From the NCBI GenBank assembly GCA_017560905.1, contig JAFZEA010000005.1, positions 1-48,604 of the forward strand: a stretch of DNA of 48,604 nt, written 5' to 3'. Position 1 is the first letter of the stretch. Each line of letters begins with the position of its first letter. Shown one piece after another: positions 42,912 to 48,604 of this stretch. The notes under the pieces were generated by a model that saw only the letters and a program-made list of their open reading frames with translations, made no database searches and was not told the DNA's origin. The translations under genes and the position numbers were made by a program. The stretch is from Clostridia bacterium (GTDB lineage Bacteria > Bacillota > Clostridia > Oscillospirales > QAKW01).

Positions 42912-43089
42912 AGTGCACCTTTATCTGCTTGATATTTTTTTCCACCTTGCTGCGTGGCAGCAACATTTCTCTGCCGCAACCGCCGCACACGATTTTGAAG
43001 TCTGCGCCGATGCGGGTGACGGTAAATTCGTTACTGCCGCAGGGATGAGGTTTTTTCATCAGGATGATATCGCCCACCGAAATATTCAT
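42904..43089 (-). CDS. DUF951 family protein
   Basis: A 61-residue protein matching the small DUF951 family of Firmicutes: [18 protein letters not shown], then [19 protein letters not shown]. Cys residues (CGS and CGGCG) suggest metal binding. Its function is not established. GGAGGATC-type site and a consensus promoter lie upstream, making it the first gene of the prfA operon. Confidence 0.9.
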   Translation of the reverse strand: MNISVGDIILMKKPHPCGSNEFTVTRIGADFKIVCGGCGREMLLPRSKVEKNIKQIKVHYD

Positions 43090-43119
43090 GGCGGATCCTC
43101 CTTATAGTTATTATTATAT

Positions 43120-43148
43120 AGTATAGCATAAACTTAATATATAAGCAA
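43120..43148 (-). promoter_or_regulatory. Promoter of the DUF951-prfA-sua5-coaE operon
   Basis: On the minus strand, TTGCTT (43148-43143) and TATACT (43125-43120) are 17 nt apart. Transcription should start near 43113, about 24 nt before the DUF951 ATG. It is divergent from the S1-domain gene. Confidence 0.7.
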
Positions 43149-43178
43149 TCCAAAAAACAAAAAAAGTTGGGGTATAGT

Positions 43179-43206
43179 TTGCCCTGAAAATTCATAGACA
43201 TATAAC
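43179..43206 (+). promoter_or_regulatory. Possible promoter of the S1-domain gene
   Basis: TTGCCC (43179-43184) and TATAAC (43201-43206) with 16-nt spacing. The start site would fall near 43213, close to the ribosome binding site TTGGAGGG, giving a very short leader. Confidence 0.4.
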
Positions 43207-43228
43207 AAAACATTTGGAGGGAACAAAT

Positions 43229-44167
43229 ATGAAGGAAATTTCATACCGTAGTGAAGGTGTACCCAATCAAGGGGAGAGTATGTATCTTGCTTCGTTCAAC
43301 GGGCTCAAGTTGGCTATGCGACCGGGCAAGATTTTGCAGGCAAGGTGTGTGATGTGCGATTCAGATCACAATCTGTACGTGGATCTCGGATGCGCCAGGG
43401 GTATCATCCCGAGAGAGGAATGCGCCATAGGTATACGGGAGGGTACGGTACGGGACGTAGCGATCATTACCCGTGTCAATAAACAGATTTCTTTTAAGGT
43501 GATGGAAGCGGACGAGGAGAGCGGCAAGGTGATCTTGTCCCGCGCCGCCGCTCAACGGGAGTGTCGGGAGGCGCTGTTTGGTTCCTTGCAGGTGGGAGAT
43601 ATCATTCCTGCAAGGATTACACACCTTGAGCCGTTTGGTGCTTTCGCTGATGTGGGGTGCGGAATCGTCAGTATGATCTCGATAGATAATATTTCTGTCA
43701 GCCGTATCCGTCATCCGTCCGACCGTTTTACGGTGGGAATGGAGATATTGGCAGTGGTACGGGAGCTGGACAAAGATAATTACCGCATCACCCTTTCACA
43801 CAAGGAATTGCTCGGCACCTGGCAACAAAATGCCTGTCGCTTTGAAGCAGGACAGACGGTCAGCGGTATCGTGCGCAGTGTGGAGAGCTACGGTATTTTC
43901 GTGGAGCTTGCGCCAAATCTGGCAGGCTTGGCGGAATATTCCGAGGGCATTCAGGCGGGACAACTGGCAGGGGTCTACATTAAAAGTATTTTGCCCGAAA
44001 AAATGAAAATAAAGCTTGCTATTGTAGATACAGGGGAAATGGCAGGCCCTCCCGCGCCTCCCGAATACTGCCTGAAAGCAGGTCATCTGGACAGATGGTG
44101 CTATTCTCCCGAAGGGTGCGCCCGTCGCATTGAAACTGTGTTTGACGGTGTGCTAAGCGAAACTTGA
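43229..44167 (+). CDS. S1 RNA-binding-domain protein
   Basis: A 312-residue protein with three S1-like segments. The clearest is VGDIIPARITHLEPFGAFADV (about residues 119-139), followed by another starting GQTVSGIVRSVESYGIFVEL (about 209-228) and a divergent one near the start (PGKILQARCVMCDSDHNLYVDL). The tail has the Cys residues of EYCLKAGHLDRWCYSPEGC. S1-domain proteins bind RNA and may act in translation or RNA decay. The ATG follows TTGGAGGG; an upstream TTG (43214) lies within that site and is rejected. It runs divergently from the prfA operon. Confidence 0.82.
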   Translation: MKEISYRSEGVPNQGESMYLASFNGLKLAMRPGKILQARCVMCDSDHNLYVDLGCARGIIPREECAIGIREGTVRDVAIITRVNKQISFKVMEADEESGKVILSRAAAQRECREALFGSLQVGDIIPARITHLEPFGAFADVGCGIVSMISIDNISVSRIRHPSDRFTVGMEILAVVRELDKDNYRITLSHKELLGTWQQNACRFEAGQTVSGIVRSVESYGIFVELAPNLAGLAEYSEGIQAGQLAGVYIKSILPEKMKIKLAIVDTGEMAGPPAPPEYCLKAGHLDRWCYSPEGCARRIETVFDGVLSET

Positions 44168-44192
44168 CAAAACAGTGCTGACGTGCTAGGAT
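44164..44192 (+). promoter_or_regulatory. Promoter of the CE2-like esterase gene
   Basis: TTGACA (44164-44169) and TAGGAT (44187-44192) have 17-nt spacing and TGC before the -10 box. The -35 box contains the TGA stop codon of the S1-domain gene. The leader to the ATG at 44213 would be about 14 nt, containing AAAGGAGG. Confidence 0.6.
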
Positions 44193-44212
44193 ATGAAAAA
44201 GGAGGTTGAAAG

Positions 44213-45502
44213 ATGAAATACAAGAGTTGTGCGGCAATTTTATTGATTTTAATTGTACTGCTTACAGCCTGCGCTCCCAAAGAGGAGGAAGTGTTTGACA
44301 ATCCCGGCGGTGCTTTTGTGCAGGGGGATGCTGATTTGACCGAACCCTCTGACGCCGAAACTCAGCCCGAAACGGAAACTGAAACCGAGTCCAGCCCTAC
44401 AGATACTCCTCAAACTGAGCAAGAGGAAAAACCCTCACAGCCCTCCGACGAGCCGATCACCGACGACACGGAAGCGGAAGACCCCGACAGCAGTGTCAGC
44501 TCTCCGCCGCTCAAGGATAACACCATCGTGGATATAGAAACCGATCTCAGATGGTTCGGGCGCACCTATGCGACAAGCGGAACGCATTATTTCAACTGGA
44601 CGGAGTCCGGTTTTGTATTCACCTTTAACGGTACGGGCGCCGAGGCGACCTTTGAATCCAACGCCCCCGGCGGCAAGAATACGCCTTATATTAAGATCTA
44701 TGTAGACGGTCGTGCAGGTAAGAGCGTGGCTATTACTGATAGTATGCAGACGGTGACACTGTGCGAAAAACTCAAAAAGGGAACGCATACCGTGCGTGTC
44801 GTCAAGCGTACCAATGCCCGTTCTTCCTCTGTGGGATTGATGGAAATTACCCTGTACAAAAACGGTACGATTGAAGCACCGCCTGCCCCCAAGGAGCGCC
44901 GTATAGAATTTGTGGGCGACTCCATTACGGTGGGATACGGTGTGCTTGGCAATTCCTCTACCACTGAGTGGAGTACCGAAACCGAGGATGGTTCGTTGAC
45001 CTATGCCGCGCTGACAGGTAAGGCGCTGAATGCGGAGTATAACGTAATCGCCATCAGCGGCAGAGGTCTGGCGCACAACACGGGCGGTGACACCGACCAG
45101 TTGATGCCCTATCTGTATACCCGTCTGGATGATTATAACAAAAAGGATGCGTCTTGGGACTTTTCCAAATTTGCGCCGGACGTTGTCGTTATCAATTTGG
45201 CGACCAATGACCATAAGACCAGCTCGCCCCAGGAAGTGACCGCTGCCACCATGTCTTTTCTGCAAACGGTACGTAAGCAGAACAAAAATGCTTACATCAT
45301 CGTGGCCTACGGATTGATGGGTACAACTATGGAAAGTGCGCTCAAGAATGCGATTTCCGGTGCGGGCGACAGTAAGATCAGTTTTCTGAGCCTGCCCATG
45401 GCTACGGACAAGGTGCTGGGTCACCCTGCCAAGAGCGCTCATGAAAAAGCGGCCAAGCTTCTGGAAGCGGAAATCCGCAGACTGACCGGTTGGACCGACT
45501 AA
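44213..45502 (+). CDS. SGNH/CE2-like carbohydrate esterase lipoprotein
   Basis: A 429-residue exported lipoprotein with lipobox LLTAC (Cys20), a long Glu/Thr/Ser/Pro-rich linker (about 25-100), a jelly-roll domain (about 108-220) and an SGNH esterase domain: GDSIT with nucleophile Ser237, GRG, NLATND as block III-like motif and GHPAKSAH with the catalytic His near the end. This two-domain order is that of CE2 acetyl esterases, which remove acetyl groups from plant or wall polysaccharides. AAAGGAGG precedes the ATG and two terminators follow. Confidence 0.88.
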   Translation: MKYKSCAAILLILIVLLTACAPKEEEVFDNPGGAFVQGDADLTEPSDAETQPETETETESSPTDTPQTEQEEKPSQPSDEPITDDTEAEDPDSSVSSPPLKDNTIVDIETDLRWFGRTYATSGTHYFNWTESGFVFTFNGTGAEATFESNAPGGKNTPYIKIYVDGRAGKSVAITDSMQTVTLCEKLKKGTHTVRVVKRTNARSSSVGLMEITLYKNGTIEAPPAPKERRIEFVGDSITVGYGVLGNSSTTEWSTETEDGSLTYAALTGKALNAEYNVIAISGRGLAHNTGGDTDQLMPYLYTRLDDYNKKDASWDFSKFAPDVVVINLATNDHKTSSPQEVTAATMSFLQTVRKQNKNAYIIVAYGLMGTTMESALKNAISGAGDSKISFLSLPMATDKVLGHPAKSAHEKAAKLLEAEIRRLTGWTD

Positions 45503-45509
45503 ATACAAA

Positions 45510-45545
45510 AAATGCGGTGATTGTTACAATCACCGCATTTCTTTC
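45510..45545 (+). terminator. Strong terminator after the esterase gene
   Basis: AAATGCGGTGATTGT pairs perfectly with ACAATCACCGCATTT (45510-45540), closed by a minimal loop, followed by CTTTC. It may work in both directions because A residues flank the left side. Confidence 0.85.
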
Positions 45546-45553
45546 GGACAGTC

Positions 45554-45592
45554 AAAGGCGGCAACCCGTAAAGGTTGCCGCCTTTATTTAAT
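45554..45592. terminator. Second terminator, shared with the zinc-ribbon gene
   Basis: AAAGGCGGCAACC (45554-45566) pairs with GGTTGCCGCCTTT (45573-45585) and is followed by ATTTA. It lies between convergent genes and should end transcription of the minus-strand zinc-ribbon gene. Confidence 0.8.
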
Positions 45593-45602
45593 GTAAAAAA
45601 GC

Positions 45603-45884
45603 TTATGCTTGCTCCTCTTTCATCTTAGCGAAGCATTCGCTGCAATAAACAGGTCTGTCTTCGGTGGGTTTAAAGGGGACTTTGCACTCGGCACCGCAAG
45701 CAGCGCAAACTGCATCATACATAACGCGAGCGCTCTTGGCAGCAGCCTTTCTGGCATCTCTGCAATCTTTACATCTCTGGGGCTCGTTCTGGAAGCCCTT
45801 CTCGGCATAGAACTCCTGCTCACCGGCAGTGAAAATGAACTCTTTGCCACACTCTTTGCAAGTTAATGTCTTGTCTTCGTACAT
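45603..45884 (-). CDS. Small zinc-ribbon protein
   Basis: A 93-residue protein with two Cys-pair modules: CKEC with CKDC (about residues 9-42) and CAAC with CSEC (about 60-84), consistent with two small zinc sites. This resembles the zinc-ribbon-domain proteins common in Clostridia, whose function is unknown. GGAAGAGG lies upstream of the ATG. It follows the sigma-H-like gene on the same strand, separated by the tRNA-like element. Confidence 0.82.
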   Translation of the reverse strand: MYEDKTLTCKECGKEFIFTAGEQEFYAEKGFQNEPQRCKDCRDARKAAAKSARVMYDAVCAACGAECKVPFKPTEDRPVYCSECFAKMKEEQA

Positions 45885-45923
45885 TGGTTTACCTCTTCCT
45901 TTTCCTGGGAAAAAAATATTATT

Positions 45924-45976
45924 TACCCGATTGCGGAGTCGAACCGCACATTTCTGCTCACCGTGAGTTAACGGGC
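45924..45976 (-). ncRNA. tRNA-like element lacking an anticodon arm
   Basis: Read on the minus strand, 6 nt after the sigma gene stop: a 7-nt acceptor-like arm GCCCGTT; AA; a D-arm-like hairpin CTC-ACGGT-GAG with GG in its loop; 8 nt CAGAAATG; a perfect T-arm TGCGG-TTCGACT-CCGCA with a canonical 7-nt T-loop; the second acceptor arm ATCGGGT (6 of 7 positions pair, one G-U); and a discriminator-like A. No anticodon arm and no encoded CCA. A U-run follows after 9 nt. It could be a decayed tRNA or a functional tRNA mimic in the 3' untranslated region. Confidence 0.5.
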
Positions 45977-45982
45977 GTATGA

Positions 45983-46531
45983 CTATTGTAGCTTGCCGCG
46001 GATGCGTGTCAGCGCATTGTCAACGGCTTTGGCGTTGATGCCGAGCTTTTCGGCGATCTCCTTGTAGGAGTTTCCGTCTACAAAGAGGGAGAGAACACGA
46101 TGCTCTCTGTCGGTCAGTTTGTCCTCGATCTTCTCATATACTTCCACCAGACGCTCACGTCCCAATACAATATCCTCTGCGCTCATTTCCTTAAGCTCTG
46201 GCGCATCGGAAAGGGGAATGGAGGTGTTGAGGCTGGCGTTTTTTAAACGGCTGTCACGTTTGACGGCAGACAGCAGGGCGCGATGTATACAGATCTTGGC
46301 GTATTTAATGAAGTTGTCATTCTTCTCGGCCTCGTAGCTGCAGACAGCACCATAAAGACCGAGGCACCCTTCTTGAAACAGATCCTCACGGTCACCGCCG
46401 ATGAGAAAATAAGAAGAGGTGATCATGCGCAACAAGGGTGTGAAAAATTCGAGGATCTCGACGTATGCCGTCTGGTCTCCTGCTTTTGCACGAATCAGTA
46501 AATTTTGATCCAAAGAAACAGATTTTTCCAA
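45983..46531 (-). CDS. sigH: RNA polymerase sigma factor, SigH/Spo0H-like
   Basis: A 182-residue sigma-70-family factor. Region 2 is clear (GDREDLFQEGCLGLYGAV and NFIKYAKICIHRALLSAV), and region 4 is a helix-turn-helix with LTDREHRVLSLFVDGNSYKEIAEKLG and KAVDNALTRIRGKL. The pattern is that of Bacillus SigH, which directs early sporulation and stationary genes; whether this strain sporulates cannot be told. I start at TTG 46531 (AAAGG 8 nt ahead): the longer ATG frame from 46576 would begin inside the promoter. Confidence 0.87.
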   Translation of the reverse strand: MEKSVSLDQNLLIRAKAGDQTAYVEILEFFTPLLRMITSSYFLIGGDREDLFQEGCLGLYGAVCSYEAEKNDNFIKYAKICIHRALLSAVKRDSRLKNASLNTSIPLSDAPELKEMSAEDIVLGRERLVEVYEKIEDKLTDREHRVLSLFVDGNSYKEIAEKLGINAKAVDNALTRIRGKLQ

Positions 46532-46574
46532 ATTGCATACCTTTCTGTCCACAAACTCGACTTCATATGTATAC

Positions 46575-46603
46575 ATTGTACAATACTCTTTTCTTTAAGT
46601 CAA
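46575..46603 (-). promoter_or_regulatory. Promoter of the sigma-H-like gene
   Basis: On the minus strand, TTGACT (46603-46598) and TACAAT (46580-46575) are exactly 17 nt apart. The start site would be near 46568, about 37 nt upstream of the chosen TTG. It is divergent from the rpsT promoter. Confidence 0.8.
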
Positions 46604-46634
46604 GAAAAAAAGCATAATTTTTAATAAAAAAGTA

Positions 46635-46663
46635 TTGATTTTACGGTAAATTAATGATAAAAT
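46635..46663 (+). promoter_or_regulatory. Promoter of rpsT
   Basis: TTGATT (46635-46640) and TAAAAT (46658-46663) with 17-nt spacing. The words AATTAATGATAAAATAT occur twice in tandem here (about 46650-46665 and 46667-46682). The leader before the GTG is about 35 nt. Confidence 0.75.
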
Positions 46664-46704
46664 ATCAATTAATGATAAAATATTTACGAGGGAGGTGCAC
46701 TATC

Positions 46705-46968
46705 GTGCCGAATATCAAATCTGCTAAGAAGAGAGTTATCGTTACTGAGACCAAGACCATGATCAACAAAATGGCCAAGTCCGATTTGAGAACTATTCTT
46801 AAGAAATTCGATGCTGCTGTTGCAGCCGGTGATAAGGAAGCTGCTGCTGCCGCATACGCAGAGGCGGTTCATAAGATTGACAAAGCTGCCAGCAACAACC
46901 TGCTTCACAAAAATAACGCTGCTCGCAAGAAGAGCCAGCTGACCAAGAAGCTCAACGCTCTTGCCTAA
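46705..46968 (+). CDS. rpsT: Ribosomal protein S20 (bS20)
   Basis: An 87-residue basic protein binding 16S rRNA helix bundles. It starts from GTG as PNIKSAKKRVIVTETK and contains KAASNNLLHKNNAARKKSQL. GGGAGGTG (46690-46697) fits GTG 46705; the frame is open further upstream but those starts lie in the promoter. S20 genes with a weak start codon are often autoregulated in other bacteria, which is a possibility only. Confidence 0.95.
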   Translation: MPNIKSAKKRVIVTETKTMINKMAKSDLRTILKKFDAAVAAGDKEAAAAAYAEAVHKIDKAASNNLLHKNNAARKKSQLTKKLNALA

Positions 46969-47010
46969 CAAAATCAAAGACACACGACGAGGCACACTCC
47001 GTAATGATAT

Positions 47011-47046
47011 AATCCCCTTAGGGTAGACACTTGAAAAAACAAAAAG
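47011..47046 (+). repeat. Left terminal inverted repeat of the IS
   Basis: Contains CCCC, GTAGACA (47023-47029) and AAAAAACAAAAAG (47034-47046), each matched in order and spacing by the right end. It overlaps a composite hairpin: CCCCTTAG (47014-47021) pairs with CTAAGGGG (47061-47068) and CTTGAAAA with TTTTCAAG inside, which may hold back outside transcription from orfA. Confidence 0.7.
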
Positions 47047-47076
47047 TTTTCAAGACTACACTAAGGGGGTTATTTT

Positions 47077-47598
47077 ATGCAACGAAGGAAACAGAAACGA
47101 CATAGTACTGAGACAAAAATTCAAGCAGTACAAGAATATCTTGAAGGCAAAGGAAGTTTACAAACGATCAGCCAAAAATATGACATTGCAAGCAAAAGTC
47201 ATTTCAGAAGGATGGTGTTGTGGTATAATAGTCATAGATATTTTAAAGATTGCCCAGTAGGCAGAGGAGAAATATATATGGCTAAAGGAAGAAAAACCAC
47301 GCAGGAAGAACGAGCAGAAATAGTAGCATTTTGTATTGAACACAACAAGAATTATGGATTGGTAGTAGAGACATACAAAGTTTCATACCAACAAATCTAC
47401 AATTGGGTGCGTAAATACGAGGAAGGCGGAGTAGACAAACTCAAGGACAACCGAGGAAGAACGAAACCGGTTGAGGAAATGACCGAGGTTGAAAAACTCA
47501 AAGCTGAAATGAAAATACTTGAAGCGAAAAACAGACAGCTCGAAATTGAGAATGCCTTCATAAAAAAACTACAGGAGCTGAAAGGTGGTGGTCGCTGA
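47077..47598 (+). CDS. IS3-family transposase OrfA
   Basis: A 173-residue DNA-binding component, the same length as the IS150 OrfA. It has two helix-turn-helix units (about residues 12-50 and 68-115, the second with YKVSYQQIYNWVRKYEEGG) and a C-terminal coiled coil with Leu heptads (KLKAEMKILEAKNRQLEIE, about 144-162). In frame at 47562-47568 is A AAA AAA, a slippery site that would carry ribosomes into the orfB frame. The left hairpin ends 8 nt before the ATG, and a CTAAGGGGG stretch serves as ribosome binding site. Confidence 0.92.
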   Translation: MQRRKQKRHSTETKIQAVQEYLEGKGSLQTISQKYDIASKSHFRRMVLWYNSHRYFKDCPVGRGEIYMAKGRKTTQEERAEIVAFCIEHNKNYGLVVETYKVSYQQIYNWVRKYEEGGVDKLKDNRGRTKPVEEMTEVEKLKAEMKILEAKNRQLEIENAFIKKLQELKGGGR

Positions 47599-47651
47599 CC
47601 GGAGTACGACAAGAGCATATTTATATAGCGATTGAATTTCTTAACGTACAC

Positions 47652-48500
47652 ATGGGTTATTCCGTAAAAGAAATGTGTATTGCATTAAAATTAAACAGAT
47701 CTTCCTACTATAAATGGAAAAAGAGGAAACAAAGCAAAAGCGAGCTTTTAAACCTGCAAATAACGGAATATGTGAAAGATCTCTATGAAGAAAGCAACGG
47801 AGTTCTCGGATACAGACAGATGAGTATCGTAATTAACCGAGAGAAGATCGATGAGCTTCCTCACAGAGTTAACGTTAAGAGAGTTCGCCGTATTATGCGT
47901 ATTCTCGGACTCAAATCCGTCATTCGCAGAAAACGCCCGGACTATGTGAAATCCACGCCTGAAATTACCGCTGAGAACGTACTTAACAGAGATTTCAAGG
48001 CAACTGTTCCGTTTGAGAAGTGGCTTACCGATGTTACGGAGTTTAAGTATTATGTTGGACCTGAGGTGAAGAAACTGTATCTCTCTGCAATCCTCGACCT
48101 TTACGACAGGCGTATCATTGCATACAAGATCGGTGACAGCAACAACAACGAATTGGTTTTCACAACATTCGATGAAGCGACGAGTCTTTATCCTAATGCA
48201 AGACCAATCTTCCACAGCGACAGAGGATTTCAGTACACGAACAAACAATTTCATCAAAAACTCGTGGATGCCGGTATGATCCAAAGCATGTCCCGTGTCG
48301 GCAGGTGCCTTGACAATGCTCCGATGGAGGGCTGGTGGGGTATCTTAAAGTCCGAAATGTACTATCTTAAAAAGTTCACGAGCCGTGAAGCTCTTGTTTC
48401 CGCTATTGAGAATTACATACACTTTTACAACACTCGCCGCTACCAGAAACGTTTGAATTGCATGACTCCTTGCGAGTATTACTTCGCCAATGCCGCGTGA
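47652..48500 (+). CDS. IS3-family transposase OrfB (DDE integrase)
   Basis: The 282-residue catalytic part, again the IS150 length. An N-terminal HTH_21-like region (MGYSVKEMCIALKLNRSSYYKWKK, residues 1-24) precedes the rve core with the DDE triad: Asp in KWLTDVTEF, Asp in FHSDRGFQYT and Glu in GILKSEMYYL. The frame is open upstream without a stop to the slippery site at 47562, so the active product is most likely an OrfAB fusion made by -1 frameshifting; the ATG at 47652 is nominal. All catalytic residues are intact. Confidence 0.92.
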   Translation: MGYSVKEMCIALKLNRSSYYKWKKRKQSKSELLNLQITEYVKDLYEESNGVLGYRQMSIVINREKIDELPHRVNVKRVRRIMRILGLKSVIRRKRPDYVKSTPEITAENVLNRDFKATVPFEKWLTDVTEFKYYVGPEVKKLYLSAILDLYDRRIIAYKIGDSNNNELVFTTFDEATSLYPNARPIFHSDRGFQYTNKQFHQKLVDAGMIQSMSRVGRCLDNAPMEGWWGILKSEMYYLKKFTSREALVSAIENYIHFYNTRRYQKRLNCMTPCEYYFANAA

Positions 48501-48506
48501 CGAAAA

Positions 48507-48536
48507 ATCTCCCCCTGCTGCGTAGCAGGGGGAGAT
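48507..48536. terminator. Strong hairpin behind orfB
   Basis: ATCTCCCCCTGCT (48507-48519) pairs perfectly with AGCAGGGGGAGAT (48524-48536) over the loop GCGT, 7 nt after the orfB stop. No T-run follows. It may shield the mRNA end or block transcription entering from the right. Confidence 0.7.
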
Positions 48537-48562
48537 GCAGGAATCCACTCAATTAACATATT

Positions 48563-48601
48563 CTTTTTGTTTTTTAGTCTGTCTACTTGACAGGGGGCAC
48601 A
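48563..48601 (-). repeat. Right terminal inverted repeat of the IS
   Basis: Reading inward on the minus strand: a C-rich tip, GTAGACA (48586-48580), four bases, then AAAAAACAAAAAG (48575-48563). This mirrors the left end with the same spacing. Outside it only three bases of the window remain. Confidence 0.7.
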
Positions 48602-48604
48602 TTA

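Larger units (their letters stand above)
47005..48601 (+). mobile_element. IS3-family insertion sequence, IS150-like group
   Basis: About 1.6 kb with orfA and orfB in the -1 arrangement, both without early stops. Imperfect terminal inverted repeats share GTAGACA-N4-AAAAAACAAAAAG (left 47023-47046, right 48563-48586 as complement), with C-rich tips. Left and right tips are estimated from TG...CA ends. The right flank is only 3 bases long, so a target duplication cannot be tested. The element lies just after rpsT and carries a hairpin at each end. Confidence 0.85.

Noticed and set aside
47001-48604. Target-site duplication flanking the IS
   Set aside because: Only three bases remain to the right of the estimated end, and the exact left tip is uncertain, so no duplication can be claimed.

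Overview
The window looks like a chromosomal segment from a gut-type Clostridia (Bacillota) genome of roughly even base composition; an Oscillospiraceae-like relative is my best guess, but this is inference from gene content and repeat style. Pointers are a long Gram-positive-type SRP RNA in front of dnaX, the complete S10-spc-alpha ribosomal cluster with Clostridial order, a sigma-H-like sigma factor, an archaeal-type prolyl-tRNA synthetase, S-layer-homology repeats, strong AGGAGG ribosome binding sites and classic TTGACA/TATAAT promoters.

Region 1 (1-12.6 kb, all plus strand) is housekeeping: gatC-gatA (no gatB here), SRP RNA, dnaX-ybaB-recR, a small TSCPD protein, a phosphohexomutase with a Dabb-domain protein and a nucleotidyltransferase, then mfd. 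The gaps here hold three copies of an apparently structured RNA, a five-hairpin array and palindromic GGGGTCAGACCCC repeats. Region 2 (12.7-28.2 kb) is one very long ribosomal superoperon, rpsJ to rplQ with secY, adk, map, infA, rpmJ and rpoA, started by a consensus promoter and a leader of about 370 nt.

Region 3 (28.2-37.1 kb) starts with about 700 bp of repeats, then proS on the minus strand, then plus-strand cell-envelope genes: an orphan solute-binding lipoprotein with a small membrane protein, an exported polysaccharide deacetylase with three SLH repeats, a decayed plus an intact PHP-domain gene, and a membrane-anchored foldase. Region 4 (37.1-43.1 kb, minus strand) holds a lipoprotein deacetylase and an operon running DUF951-prfA-membrane protein-sua5-coaE-M18 aminopeptidase. 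Region 5 (43.2-47.0 kb) holds an S1-domain protein, a CE2-like esterase lipoprotein, a zinc-ribbon protein, a sigma-H-like gene followed by a tRNA-like element that lacks an anticodon arm, and rpsT. The window ends in an IS3-family (IS150-like) element with intact orfA and orfB.

I did not find a CRISPR array, prophage, defence island or secondary-metabolite cluster. The most interesting unexplained items are non-coding: the tRNA-like element 3' of the sigma factor, the three-copy structured RNA, the hairpin arrays and the dispersed composite element. All RNA folds were done by eye.
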